From NCBI RefSeq assembly GCF_000280905.1, contig NZ_ALAP01000097.1:28232-92231 (forward strand): DNA of 64,000 nucleotides, read 5' to 3'. Shown one piece after another: positions 17,469 to 27,369 of the stretch (position 1 is the first letter of the stretch; each line of letters opens with the position of its first letter). The position numbers and the translations under genes were made by a program. Below the pieces are notes generated by a model. The model was given only the letters and a program-made list of their open reading frames with translations. It did not search any database and was not told the origin of the DNA. The stretch comes from Streptomyces sp. AA1529. Lineage in GTDB: Bacteria > Actinomycetota > Actinomycetes > Streptomycetales > Streptomycetaceae.

Positions 17469-18302
17469 TCACAGCATCTCCAGCGGCCGTTTGCTCCCCG
17501 GCGGCGGGAACGCCCGGTCCAGCGTCGCGAGGTCCTCGGCGGTCAGGTCCACCTCCAGAGCCGCTCTGTTCTCCTCGACGTGCGCGCGGGAAGACGCCTT
17601 CGGGATCGCGATGACGTCCTCGTGCCGCAGGACCCAGGCCAGGGCGATCTGCGCGGGCGTCGCACCGTGGGCAGCTGCCACGTCCCGCAACGCCGGGTGG
17701 CCGAGCAGACGGCCCTGCTCGACCGGCGAGTACGCCATGACGGGGATCGACAGTTCACGGCACCTGGGCAGCAGACCGTACTCAGGCCCTCGACGGCTGA
17801 GGTTGTACAGCACCTGGTCGGTCTGCGGCCCGGCTCCGGGCGGCAGATCCGCGAGATCATCCACGTCCAGGTTGCTCACTCCCCAGGAGCGGATGGCACC
17901 CTCCCGCACCAGGGACTCGAATGCCTCGACCGTCTCCTCCAGCGGCACGGCTCCACGCCAGTGCAGCAGGTACAGATCGATCCGGTCCGTGCGCAAACGA
18001 CGCAGGCTCCCCCGGCATGCCTCGGCCACTCCACCGGCGTCCGCATGGGTGGGGAGCACCTTGCTGACCAAGAAGACCTCGTCCCGCCGTCCGGCCACCG
18101 CCTCGGCCACCACTTCCTCCGCCGCGCCGTCCCCGTACATCTCCGCGGTGTCGACGAGGGTCATCCCCAGGTCCAGCCCGGCGCGCAGGGCCGACACCTC
18201 GGCCGCGCGGCGCCCGGGATCCTCCCCCATCCCCCAGGTGCCCTGACCGAGCACCGTGACCGCAACCCCGCAAGGAAGGATGACCGTCCTCGGATCCGCC
18301 AT
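17469..18302 (-). CDS. Aldo/keto reductase
   Basis: 277-residue NADPH-dependent reductase of the AKR fold. The catalytic tetrad is visible: Asp and Tyr in VDTAEMYGDG, Lys in FLVSKVLP, His in LYLLHWRG. The C-terminal NADP loop has IPKASSRAHVEEN. The ATG at 18302 has AGGAGGAAG upstream; the frame is open further but that extension is not needed. Substrates are typically aldehydes or sugars; unknown here. Confidence 0.9.
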   Translation of the reverse strand: MADPRTVILPCGVAVTVLGQGTWGMGEDPGRRAAEVSALRAGLDLGMTLVDTAEMYGDGAAEEVVAEAVAGRRDEVFLVSKVLPTHADAGGVAEACRGSLRRLRTDRIDLYLLHWRGAVPLEETVEAFESLVREGAIRSWGVSNLDVDDLADLPPGAGPQTDQVLYNLSRRGPEYGLLPRCRELSIPVMAYSPVEQGRLLGHPALRDVAAAHGATPAQIALAWVLRHEDVIAIPKASSRAHVEENRAALEVDLTAEDLATLDRAFPPPGSKRPLEML

Positions 18303-18436
18303 GGCTTCCTCCTGGATGTAACGGTGGCCAAAGACTGCCAACCACCAACAGCACCACGATCGCGCATCGGATGGCACCGCGATCACCGACGTAGGTACCA
18401 CGTCGTCGGAGCAGGATGCGCCGACTGTTGGGGCGT

Positions 18437-19537
18437 TCAGCGGGGCTGGCCGAGTGCTGCCGCCGGCCGCAGGTTCTCCTCGAGTTCATCGTCCATGGCC
18501 GCGCCGGCCAAGGCCCGTCCCAGTCGAGGTGCCTGTTTAAAGAGGTTGTGCCCGGCGGCGAAGAAGATTCTGTCGGCTTCCCAGACCGCCATGCCGTCCT
18601 CACTCCACGGCAGGCTTGTCACCCAGCAGTTGAGGCGCTCGACGGGCTCGGGGTCAAGGCCGGGCAATGCGTGGGAGATGTACGCGCGGGCGCGGTCACT
18701 GAGTGCCGTCAAGGCTTCGGCGTCCGCGAAGCTGCCGTCCTCCCGCACCTCGACCGTTTCGCTGAGCCCCACCGCATACCGGCTGTTGCCCGGGTAAGGG
18801 GCTGCGTAGACGCCAACCTCACCGAAGTCGCCGCTGCTGTCCTGCAGGCAGGCGACCCGTTCCGGGGGCGCTCCCCTGACCTGGAAGGTGAGGCGGACGT
18901 GGGCTGCCGGCTGTACCGGCAGCGAAAGCCCCACGTTGCGCGCCAGCCGCGCGGTGCCCACGCCCGCGCACACCACGGCCGTCGCGTACTCTTCGCGGCC
19001 GACGCTACTGACCACCTCCACCGTGCCGCGGCCCGTCGGATACAGCGAGATGACTTCATCGGTGACCAGCGAGTCACCCAGCGCATCGGCCAGCCGCTCG
19101 ACCGCGGCACGGGTGCGGATGGCACCGCCGCCCTCATCGAGCATCGCGGGACCGCGGTAGTCGGCGAGCAGCGGCATGCGCGCGTGAAGCTCGGCGCTGT
19201 CCACGGTGCGGGCCGGTATGCCGCCGGCATCCTGCAGAATGCGCAGTCTCCCAGGAACGGTACTGCCCAGTGCGACCACTCCGTCCCGGGAGACCAGCTC
19301 TGCGCCCAACCGGTCGGCCCACTCGTCCCAAACGGCGCGGGCCTCCCGGGTGAATTCCACCAGGCGGGCGTCGTCGTGCGCGTGGCGGAATATGCGGGAC
19401 TGGCCACCGGATTGCCCGTGGCCTGGAACGCCGCTCTCGTACACCCGCACCGCCGTTCCGCGTTCGGCCAGTGCGTAGGCGGTGCAGAGTCCGACGATGC
19501 CGGCCCCGACCACGGCCACCTCGGGAACCCGGTCCAT
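18437..19537 (-). CDS. FAD-dependent amino acid or amine oxidase (DAO family)
   Basis: 366-residue glycine/sarcosine-oxidase-type flavoprotein. The FAD-binding motif GAGIVGLCTAYALAERG is at residues 11-27 with acidic strand end VYES, then GQSGGQSR (flavin attachment region in related enzymes) and a C-terminal FFAAGHNLFKQAP segment. Oxidises an amine with release of peroxide; substrate unknown. It precedes the aldo/keto reductase on the same strand with a 134-base gap. Confidence 0.85.
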   Translation of the reverse strand: MDRVPEVAVVGAGIVGLCTAYALAERGTAVRVYESGVPGHGQSGGQSRIFRHAHDDARLVEFTREARAVWDEWADRLGAELVSRDGVVALGSTVPGRLRILQDAGGIPARTVDSAELHARMPLLADYRGPAMLDEGGGAIRTRAAVERLADALGDSLVTDEVISLYPTGRGTVEVVSSVGREEYATAVVCAGVGTARLARNVGLSLPVQPAAHVRLTFQVRGAPPERVACLQDSSGDFGEVGVYAAPYPGNSRYAVGLSETVEVREDGSFADAEALTALSDRARAYISHALPGLDPEPVERLNCWVTSLPWSEDGMAVWEADRIFFAAGHNLFKQAPRLGRALAGAAMDDELEENLRPAAALGQPR

Positions 19538-20470
19538 TCGATCGCCTCACTTCGCGTCCCGGAGCCGTCCCCCTGCGGGCCAGGGACTAAGTTCATCTGT
19601 CGCCGCCGCGAACGGGTGGGTGACTGGACCCCATGAGCATTGCCAGTTCTACGTGACTTGGCGGCGCAACCCTGCCTCCTCCAGCCTCACACCGGTACGA
19701 AATATGTCAACCGGTCACCTCGGACAACGATCGTGACCCACCGGCGGAGAGCCGCGGGTCGGACGTCCGGTCAAGGCACGGCAGGAGGAGTCTGAGCAGT
19801 ACATCGGCCGGCTGGCGATTCCGTCGCTGTCCAGACCAGCGGGCTGCAGGGGTTCCGCTCGGCCGAGATGTCGACCCGCCGGACGTGGTGACGGCAATCG
19901 GAGCGATGGGTGCGGAATGACCTTGCATCATGATCAGCCTGGCAGCTTCCGCAGCCAGGACATCCTGCACATCAGAGTCCAGGCTCATCGTGTCGTTCCC
20001 CGTGCTCTGGCCAGCCCGTAGCGTGCGCGAGGGGGAGGTCTGTGCACGCCAGTCACCGGCCAGGCGAAGTCGTACATCAGGACGGGGAAACGACAGAGTT
20101 CAGGGCTACCGGCAGGACAATGCGGCCTCGGTGGCCTGGTCCGGTCCAGGGTGGGCGTGACATGCCGAGCCCCACGAGGCCCGGGGCGGCCAGGTGCCAA
20201 GTCGCCCACTCCCGGCCTGCGCCTCGTCAGATCACTCAGGACGACGTCAAGCGGGCCATCGCGCGCTCTGCGGCCAGCTGGCGCGATCAAGGGCCAGCTA
20301 TCGCGCTCAGTCACACCTCAGACGCTCCGAGATCGAAAACAACTTCTGAGACTCGAGTCAACCCGTCGTGCCCGGGAGGCGGCCCGTGCCTCTTCGGGGC
20401 GAGCGGCCCCCGGGGACGACGGTCACCTGGGCCGGTCGGTCCCCCTACGGGAGGTCGTTGCAGTCCCGTT
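19538..20470. other. 930-base gap without a recognisable gene
   Basis: Contains the promoter side of the oxidase gene, then sequence with short open frames on both strands (for example 19707-19988 minus) that I could not tie to any family. Composition and frame breaks suggest decayed DNA. Confidence 0.45.
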
Positions 20471-20474
20471 CGAA

Positions 20475-20740
20475 CTGTTCAGCCTTCTGACACGAGACCG
20501 CGCGCGACCGGCCACAGCACACGATCCCTCGGCGAACGTATGGCTGGCGGCCAGCCGGATCAGTTCCTTGACGGTCCGCTCAAAGTCTGCGCTGTCGGTT
20601 GCCCAGTAGCGCTCCATAAGGCCGTCCAGGCGCTCGTGGTCTCGGCGCTGCCTGGCAAGAACGCTGTCAGAGCCGCTCAGCTCCTCGAAGCTCTGTTCCG
20701 CGACTGAGCGTGTCCGAGACGCTGGATGACAAGATGGCAC
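20475..20740 (-). pseudogene. Hemerythrin HHE-domain remnant
   Basis: Reads RQRRDHERLDGLMERYW, FERTVKELIRLAASHTFAE and, after small frame breaks, WPVARGLVSEG. His residues of the first HHE helix (DHERL) and the HxxxE-like turn (HTFAE) are seen, as in di-iron HHE proteins. No start codon and at least one frameshift. It lies just downstream of the Ohr-like gene. Confidence 0.65.
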
Positions 20741-20751
20741 CGTCGTGGGCT

Positions 20752-21153
20752 TCAGAGACCGTCGATGTGGACGCCGGAAGCCATGGGGCACGCGCGTGCG
20801 GCTTCGGCGATCAGGTTCTGGTACTCGCCGGCTTCCAGGTCCGGCAGGTCGATGCGCATGCTGGCCTGGAAGGCGTATCGCAGCGGGCCGCTGTGTTCGA
20901 GTGAGACGTCGGCGGTCACGCTGCTGTTCTCCACGGACAGGCCGCGGACACTCGCTGCCAGGGCCAAGGACTGTTGCATGCAGGAAGCCAGGGCAGCGGC
21001 GTGCAACTGCTCCGGGCTCCATCCCTCCCAGGCGTTGGCCCCGCCCAACGCAGTGGGAAGGGCGACCGGCAGCGTTTCCCCGGTTCCCTCGACCTTCACC
21101 TGGCCGGCTCGGGCTCGGGCCGTCGTTGTGTAGATGCTGCGTTCCTGTGTCAT
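20752..21153 (-). CDS. Ohr/OsmC-type organic hydroperoxide reductase
   Basis: 133-residue OsmC-fold peroxidase. The two redox cysteines are in AALASCMQQSL and EAARACPMASG, the pattern of the Ohr subgroup, which reduces fatty-acid hydroperoxides using lipoylated partners. ATG at 21153 follows GGAGGCAAC. No OhrR regulator is next to it. It fits the oxidative-stress theme of the 12-21 kb stretch. Confidence 0.88.
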   Translation of the reverse strand: MTQERSIYTTTARARAGQVKVEGTGETLPVALPTALGGANAWEGWSPEQLHAAALASCMQQSLALAASVRGLSVENSSVTADVSLEHSGPLRYAFQASMRIDLPDLEAGEYQNLIAEAARACPMASGVHIDGL

Positions 21154-21354
21154 GTTGCCTCCGGTCGGGTGTGGTGGGCCGCGCACGTGCGGCGCGTGAT
21201 GGGTTCCAGCGGCTCGGGTAGGTGCGCGGCACGTGCGGAGATCGATCAGGTCGGCCCTTTGCGGCATCGCACGCTCAGGCACACGGTCGGCGTTCGCAGT
21301 CTCGGCACGCCGGTCGCCTGCGGTTGCTACTCGCGCCTTGCCGATGGAGGGATG

Positions 21355-22953
21355 TCACGGGGCACGGTCGCTGGTGCGGGCGGCCGCGGCACGCAGGATC
21401 CGTGCACGGCCGCCCGTGGGCACGCTCCAGATGTCGTGCCCGGGCAGCTTCCACCGGGCAAGGAGCGCGTTGGCTGCCTGGAAGCCACTTGTGGCGGCTC
21501 GCTCCATCAAGGCGACGGGGAGGTCGACTCGGACGAGGTCACCTGCGCACATCACGCGCGGATCGGGGGTGGCAACGGTCGGCCGCCGGTCGAACTGGCC
21601 GACCGGGAAGAGCGGGCAGTCGGCCCGGACTTCGGTACGTTCGTCGACCACGCGCGCGGAGGCAGTCTCCGGATAGATGCGTCGCAGCTCTTCGAGCAGT
21701 CGTTCCCGCGTACGTGCTGCATCCTGGCTGCCGGGGAGCGCGTACGCGTGCAGTTCCACGACGGCGCCGTTGCGGCGCTCTGCCCAGGCCTGTGCCTCCT
21801 GCTCGTAGCGGTTGAGGACACTGATGTTGTCCAGGGGGCCGCAGTCGGCTGTGCCCAGGAAGGCGGGGCGGGTGGAATCCAGTGGCCGGTCCAGCCACAG
21901 GCGGGTGACCTGGAAGGGCGGGGCGGTGCGGAGCTGGTCGATCCGGCGGCGCCAGGTGCCGGTTCCCAGATTCGGCGAGGAAGCGACGAGCTTCTTCAGG
22001 CCGTCGGTGTCCATCGCCAAGACGACGCCGTCGAACCGCTGGCCTCGAAGGCCGCCTTGCGGGCCACTGTCCTCCGTCTCGACCGTGAGCTCGTGCGTGG
22101 TGTCCGCCACGAGGCGCTTGACGGGCGTGCGGGTATGGATGGAGACGTGGTGGGCGCGCAGGTAGTCACCCAATGGCTCCCACAGGGCTTGGGGAAAGGG
22201 CCGCGTCGGGACATCGAAGAGAAGTCCCTCGCTCGATCCCAAAAAGTAGAGGTGGAACATGACGGCCAGTTCGGCAGCGGAGAGCTGGGACGGGTCGGCG
22301 AAGAAGCTGCGGGAGAAAACTTCGAAGGCCAGATGGTGGGCGCGCTCGGGGAAACGCATGGAGCGCAGGTAGGTGCGGGCGTCGAGGTGATCGAGTCGTC
22401 GGTAGGTCTCGGGGACGCCGACGTTGAAGAGCGACAGTGCGGTCTGTCGGTCGATCGCTTTGAGGTCTGTCATGGAGAAGGCAGGGCTGCGCAGGATGAA
22501 CGCTGCCACGTTCCATGGCGGGGTTCTGGGCAGGCCGGCGAAGCTGTCATGGTGGCCGGCGCTGTGCCAGAGGGGGTAGTCGGGCACGGGGGAAAGAAAC
22601 TCAAGCTGTGGGTCGACACGGCGCAGCAGGGCCCGAAGGTTGTAGTACTGGCGGAAGAAGGCGTGGAAGCCGCGCGACATGGTCACCTGGCTTCCGTCCC
22701 GCAGTGTGCTCGGCCAGCCTGCCAGCCGCCCTCCCAGTGATGCTTGGCCTTCGAAGAGGTCGACGCGTACGCCGCGTTCAGCCAGGGCGGTGGCGGCGGT
22801 GATGCCGGCGATGCCTCCGCCGATGACCGCGACGTTTCGCGCTTTCCTGGGTGCGTGTGGATCGCCCGGCGTGGCCGTGTGCCGTACGGCGCGCCTGTCA
22901 CGGCCGGGCCTCACCTCGCGTGGGCGGGGAGTTACAAACGCCGGAGTAAACAC
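21355..22953 (-). CDS. crtU: CrtU-type carotene desaturase/methyltransferase
   Basis: 532-residue flavoprotein that aromatises beta-ionone rings to phi-ends (isorenieratene) in Streptomyces. FAD motif GGGIAGITAATALAERGVRV starts at residue 45, followed by GGRLAGW and the family strings MSRGFHAFFRQYYNLR and PVPDYPLWHS. The C-terminal FAD end is VMCAGDLVRVDLPVALMERA. GTG at 22953 has GGGAGAG upstream. Its substrate, beta-carotene, needs crtB, an intact crtI and crtY, none of which is visible. It is divergent from cruF. Confidence 0.9.
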   Translation of the reverse strand: MFTPAFVTPRPREVRPGRDRRAVRHTATPGDPHAPRKARNVAVIGGGIAGITAATALAERGVRVDLFEGQASLGGRLAGWPSTLRDGSQVTMSRGFHAFFRQYYNLRALLRRVDPQLEFLSPVPDYPLWHSAGHHDSFAGLPRTPPWNVAAFILRSPAFSMTDLKAIDRQTALSLFNVGVPETYRRLDHLDARTYLRSMRFPERAHHLAFEVFSRSFFADPSQLSAAELAVMFHLYFLGSSEGLLFDVPTRPFPQALWEPLGDYLRAHHVSIHTRTPVKRLVADTTHELTVETEDSGPQGGLRGQRFDGVVLAMDTDGLKKLVASSPNLGTGTWRRRIDQLRTAPPFQVTRLWLDRPLDSTRPAFLGTADCGPLDNISVLNRYEQEAQAWAERRNGAVVELHAYALPGSQDAARTRERLLEELRRIYPETASARVVDERTEVRADCPLFPVGQFDRRPTVATPDPRVMCAGDLVRVDLPVALMERAATSGFQAANALLARWKLPGHDIWSVPTGGRARILRAAAARTSDRAP

Positions 22954-23176
22954 TTCACTCTCCCGAGCAGACGCCCAGTGGGGTAATCGAGCGTCCCAGC
23001 CGCGCCGACGGGGATCGCCGCGACACGCCCGCCTGCTGCGCCGAACGAGTGCTGAGTACGCAGCGGTACATGACGCATGGACGTCTCAGCGTGCTGCGTT
23101 GGGCGCCCAGTGGCACTGCGGGGGCGGAAAATGGGCCTGCAGCTCCTGCGCGGCTGATGTGTGCCTTTCTAAGCTC
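22954..23176. promoter_or_regulatory. Divergent control region of crtU and cruF
   Basis: 223 bases between divergent carotenoid genes must contain both promoters. No gene is supported here. A possible target of the LitR protein by analogy with other crt loci; I could not identify an operator by eye. Confidence 0.4.
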
Positions 23177-24214
23177 ATGCCCATGCTGCAGTCGGTTCAG
23201 CCCCCGGCACCTGCGCCAGCGCTTGGACGGCATCGTCGGCTCACGGCTACGGTGTGTGGCCTGGCCGGCATCGCCATCGTGTGCCAGATCCTCTACCCGC
23301 TCGCGACGCCTTCCCAGCGCAACAGTCTGACCATCGTGACGGTGCTGTTCTTCTGCAGTGCTTCGCTGCTGGACGCTTCCCGGTGCCACGGTCGCCGGGG
23401 CGCGTTCACAGTGTTGCTGGTGGCCGCAGGAGGCGGCCTGGCTGTGGAGGTCGTGGGGTTGCGCAGCGGCTTCCCCTTCGGCTCCTACGAGTACAGCGAC
23501 ACGCTGGGTCCCTCGCTGGCCGGTGTCCCGCTCGTCGTGCCGCTGGCGTGGGCCATGATGGCCTGGCCCGCACTCGTCGTCGCTCGCGTCCTGACCGTCC
23601 GCAACCGCGACCGCACCCCGCGGCGGCACAACCGGCTGCGCACGACTCTGCTGGGGGGATGGGCGCTGGCGTCCTGGGATGTGTTTCTGGACCCGCAGAT
23701 GGTCGATGCTGGCCACTGGCGGTGGCACGACCCGCACCCCGCGCTACCCGGTGTAACGGGGATTCCTTTGTCCAACTTCGCCGGCTGGCTGGTTGTGGCC
23801 ACCCTCATGATGGCCGCGCTCGACACCGCGGTCGGGCGCACCGCCAGGGCCCCTCGCGCTGAGGTGCGCTTCGACGGCGCGTGCAGCGGCCCAGCGGTCA
23901 CGCTGTATCTGTGGACTTACGCCTCCTGCGTGCTGGCCGCCGCCGTCTTCTTCGGCCGGCCCTCGGTGGCCCTCGTCGGAGGACTGCTGATGGGCGTCAC
24001 CGCTGTACCCATGGCCTCGGTGGCTTGGCGCAGCAGGTCAGTCCTGACAGTCGTTTCAGGCCGTGTGGGCTTGGCAGCGCGCTGCCGCGGCAGCGCGCGA
24101 CGCCATCGGTGGCGACGTCCTCGCGCAGCGAGAAGCGCGCCCACGCCGCCGCTTCGTCAGCCGACCGGCACGACAACGTCTCGTCAGGCACCGGAGCGAG
24201 GAGGGGGCGGCTGA
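23177..24214 (+). CDS. cruF: CruF-like carotenoid 1',2'-hydratase (DUF422)
   Basis: 345-residue polytopic membrane protein of the carotenoid biosynthesis (CruF) family. Family strings are FPFGSYEYSDTLGP, GVPLVVPLAWAMMAWPA, SWDVFLDPQMVDAGHWRW and GIPLSNFAGW; about seven membrane helices. CruF adds water across the 1',2' bond of psi-end carotenoids. The last 50 residues are Arg/Pro-rich and unlike the family, so the true end may have been altered. Start 23177 or 23183, no clear ribosome site. Its TGA overlaps the next ATG. Confidence 0.82.
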   Translation: MPMLQSVQPPAPAPALGRHRRLTATVCGLAGIAIVCQILYPLATPSQRNSLTIVTVLFFCSASLLDASRCHGRRGAFTVLLVAAGGGLAVEVVGLRSGFPFGSYEYSDTLGPSLAGVPLVVPLAWAMMAWPALVVARVLTVRNRDRTPRRHNRLRTTLLGGWALASWDVFLDPQMVDAGHWRWHDPHPALPGVTGIPLSNFAGWLVVATLMMAALDTAVGRTARAPRAEVRFDGACSGPAVTLYLWTYASCVLAAAVFFGRPSVALVGGLLMGVTAVPMASVAWRSRSVLTVVSGRVGLAARCRGSARRHRWRRPRAARSAPTPPLRQPTGTTTSRQAPERGGGG

Positions 24215-25707
24215 TGGCTCGCATTGTCGTGGTGGGTGCGGGCATGGGCGGACTGGCCGCAGCCGCACGACTCGCCGTCGGCGGACATCGCGTCACCGTC
24301 TGCGAGCGGACCCAAGTAAGCGGCGGGAAACTCGGTGTGCATCGCCGGGAAGGGTTCGTCTTCGACACAGGCCCGTCTTTGCTCACCATGCCCGACGTCT
24401 ACCGCCAGCTGTTCACCGACACGGGTGCGCCTCTTGAGTACTACTGCGACCTGTCGCGAGTCGACCCGGCGTGCTGGTACCGCTTCGCCGACGGCACCCA
24501 ACTCTCCATGCCGGGCAATTCGCGAGAGGTGCCGGCCGCCTTGGACCAGGCGCTCGGCGACGGGGCCGGTCAGCAGTGGAGCAGCCTCCACGAGACCACC
24601 GCACGGCTGTGGCACATCGTCAACGACACAGTCATGCAACGCCCTCTGCAGGGGCCCCGTGACCTTCTGCGCCACGCGACACGCCTACGCGACCTGGCGG
24701 CCATCGCGCCGTGGCGAACCCTGCGCGGCATGGGCAGCAGACACCTGCACGATTGGCGGTTGCGCACCTGGCTGGACCGTTATGCCACCTACACGGGCTC
24801 CGATCCGCGACGGACCCCCGCGGTCATGGCGGTCGCCGCCCACATCGAGCAGCACTACGGCGCCTGGTATGTGAAGGGCGGACTGCACCGCCTGGCCCAG
24901 GCGCTGCACGAACGGTGCCTGGAGCGCGGTGTCCGCTTCCACCACGGCTGCGAGGTTGTCGAGGTCACCACTGCGGGCACTCGCGTCGACGGCGTACGGC
25001 TCAGGGACGGCAGCGCACTGGCGGCGGACGTGGTGATCTCCAACGCCGACGCCGCACACCTCTACGGCCGCCTCACCGCTGATCCGCGTTCTCAGGGGGC
25101 GCACACCGCGCTGCGCCGCGCGGTCCCGTCGTTTTCCGGGTTCGCCCTCCTGATGGCCCTGCGGGGACGCGAGCGCGGTACGCCGCATCATCGGGTCTTC
25201 TTCCCCCGCGACTACGACGCGGAGTTCGACGCGCTCTTCGGCAGCCATGCCCGGCCCGTCACCGATCCAGCCATCTACATCAGCGCCCCCGACGATCCGG
25301 CCCTGCGCCCGGACAACGCGCACGAAGCCTGGTTCGTTCTGGTCAACGCCCCACGCCACTCCCCAAGCGAGGCAGCGGGAACGGTGGACTGGGAGGCCAC
25401 CGGCTTGCGGCACAGCTATGCGGAGCACGTGCTGGACGTTCTGGCAGACCGGGGACTCGATGTGCGTGACCGCCTGCTGTGGTACGAGACACGCACACCC
25501 GCTGACCTGGAACGGCACCACAGCGCACCCGGGGGCGCCATCTACGGCACCTCCAGCAACGGCCTCCGTGCTGCCTTCCTGCGGCCGGCCAACCGGTCGC
25601 CGGTCCCTGGCCTCTTCCTCGTCGGCGGCTCCAGCCACCCGGGCGGCGGACTGCCCCTCGTGGCGCTGTCCGCCTCCATCACCGCGTCCCTGATCGGAGC
25701 GTGCTGA
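24214..25707 (+). CDS. CrtI/CrtD-family carotenoid desaturase
   Basis: 497-residue FAD amine-oxidase-type desaturase. N-terminal GAGMGGLAAAARLAVGGHRV, acidic ending ER, SGGKLG, then DTGPSLLTMPDVYRQLF. C-terminal FAD end LFLVGGSSHPGGGLPLVALS. The SSHPGGGLP form and coupling to cruF point to a CrtD-like 3,4-desaturase rather than the main phytoene desaturase, though a CrtI role cannot be excluded. Start overlaps the cruF stop (TGATG) and has AGGAGGGGG upstream. Complete and apparently intact. Confidence 0.82.
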   Translation: MARIVVVGAGMGGLAAAARLAVGGHRVTVCERTQVSGGKLGVHRREGFVFDTGPSLLTMPDVYRQLFTDTGAPLEYYCDLSRVDPACWYRFADGTQLSMPGNSREVPAALDQALGDGAGQQWSSLHETTARLWHIVNDTVMQRPLQGPRDLLRHATRLRDLAAIAPWRTLRGMGSRHLHDWRLRTWLDRYATYTGSDPRRTPAVMAVAAHIEQHYGAWYVKGGLHRLAQALHERCLERGVRFHHGCEVVEVTTAGTRVDGVRLRDGSALAADVVISNADAAHLYGRLTADPRSQGAHTALRRAVPSFSGFALLMALRGRERGTPHHRVFFPRDYDAEFDALFGSHARPVTDPAIYISAPDDPALRPDNAHEAWFVLVNAPRHSPSEAAGTVDWEATGLRHSYAEHVLDVLADRGLDVRDRLLWYETRTPADLERHHSAPGGAIYGTSSNGLRAAFLRPANRSPVPGLFLVGGSSHPGGGLPLVALSASITASLIGAC

Positions 25708-25731
25708 TACCCGCCGCGCGCCACGCCCCAG

Positions 25732-25763
25732 GGGGACACTGCTCAGTGGGGACACTGCTTAGT
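25732..25763. repeat. Tandem 16-base repeat after the desaturase gene
   Basis: Two adjoining copies, 25732-25747 and 25748-25763, of GGGGACACTGCTYAGT, differing at one base. Located 25 bases past the desaturase stop; could be a protein-binding site or insertion footprint. Confidence 0.7.
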
Positions 25764-26146
25764 AGCCCTCCCAGGGGCTCTTGGCCGCCCGCACAGCACT
25801 CCGGCAAACCCGCGCGATGCACGACAACCGCGGTACACGGGCCTTTGGGAAGAGCACTGTTTACCCGCATGGCGGCGGAGACAGTCCGGTCAACGGTGGG
25901 CAGGAGCGGCTCCTGCCTCGCCCGGGCCGGACGGCACGCACCGGGCGCCGAACACACGTCCCCTCGGCAGCTGCGGCACCAGCCGGGCGGTGCCGGCGTT
26001 GCGCGGTACGGTTTCTGGACAGTGGCCCCTGCGCTCCGGGCGCGATGGCGGCCCTGGTCCGCGCTCCGTTGCCCTGACCGGCCACCGGCACCCGGCGACG
26101 TCCGCCTCCTCGGCGTCCATCCCGAGGATCTCCGCCGTTCTGCCTA
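25764..26146. other. Gap between carotenoid block and SDR pseudogene
   Basis: About 380 bases. Short overlapping open frames exist but none resembles a protein family. No hairpin strong enough to report. Confidence 0.45.
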
Positions 26147-27277
26147 TCAGCGCTCCCTCAGCGCCAGCCGTTGGCAAGCGCGAGCTTTCAGAGACCGGGC
26201 TTGAGCGGACGCGAGACGGCGCACGAGAGCCCAGGCGGCGAGAGCACCGATGGCGGCGACCGGCACGCGATGGTGTGAGGCCCACAACTGCATGGAGAAG
26301 CGCCGGGTGTAGCTCACGCAGTGGCCTTCGACGCCTCGTTCTTGATCATCGTCTGCGGCGGCCCACAGGTTCGAGGGGGGAGCGGGGTGCGGCTTCGAGG
26401 AGCTTGCGAGCCAGTAGCCCGCCGCGACGAGGACCCGGTCCACGATGGCAGGCGCCGCCTTGGTCGCCAGTATGGTCACGAGGCTCTGGCCGCCCACCCA
26501 GTACTCGCGGCGGCGCGGATGGTCCGCGGCATGGAGGATACCGCGCGCCGCGACATCGGGATGTTAGGCAGGAGGCACGGGCCTGGGCTGCCTGCCGGCC
26601 TCGGCGGGCATCCAGTCGTAAAGCGGCGTATTGACCGAAGGCAGTTGCACCATCGTCACGGCGACTTTGCTGCCCGTCGGCAGCAACTCGCAGCGCAGCG
26701 ACTCATGGAAGCCCAGGATGGCGTGCTTGGCAGCGCAGTAGGCCGCCTGCAGGGGAATGCCGCGGTAGGCCAAGGCCGAGCCGACCTGCACGATCGTTCC
26801 GGCATCGCGGGGCAGCATCTTCCGCAGTGCACATTGGGTCCCAAAGACGTAACCCAGGTAGGTGACCTCAGTGACGCGCCGGAAGCTGTCCGCGCCCACC
26901 AGCGAGACCGGGGCGAAGATCGCCGTGGCCGCGTTGTTGATCCACACATCGATCGGCCCCCAGGTGTCCTCCACCATGTCGGCAGCCTGGTCCAGTGCCT
27001 GGTGATCGGTGACATCTACCGACATGACCAGCGCCTGACCGCCCGCTGCTCGCACTTCTCCGGCAGCCGCCTCAAGGCCACCGCGTCCGCGTGCCAGCAA
27101 CGCGACGCGCGCCCCACGCGCAGCGAACGCACGAGCCGTGGCTCTGCCCACGCCGGCGCTGGCGCCCGTGATGACGACAACCTGCTCACGCCGATGTCGG
27201 TACACGGCTACCTCCCGGCCTCGACCCGGTATGCAGCGGTACCTCATCTCCGAGCAGCGAAACAGATAGCGGCTCAC
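26147..27277 (-). pseudogene. Short-chain dehydrogenase with one in-frame ochre stop
   Basis: One continuous frame of 376 codons interrupted only by TAA at 26564-26566. Before it: Rossmann motif VVVITGASAGVGRATARAF, NNAA (WINNAATAIF), Ser and the YCAAK catalytic pair. After it: HPDVAARGILHAADHPRRRE, YWVGG, and a hydrophobic C-terminal helix (AAIGALAAWALVRRL). The same architecture is common in Streptomyces SDR proteins with a tail anchor. The stop lies where relatives usually have Tyr (TAC to TAA, inference). Confidence 0.82.
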
Positions 27278-27369
27278 CGGTTCAGCCCCGCGCGCGTGGC
27301 AGCTTCTGCGCGGCGTTGTTCTGATGAGGACACAGGCACTGCCCGACTGGCGAACCCAAGGAGCCCAGC

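Noticed and set aside
19707..19988. Minus-strand frame of 93 codons
   Set aside because: No ribosome site, no recognisable family, and lies in decayed sequence.
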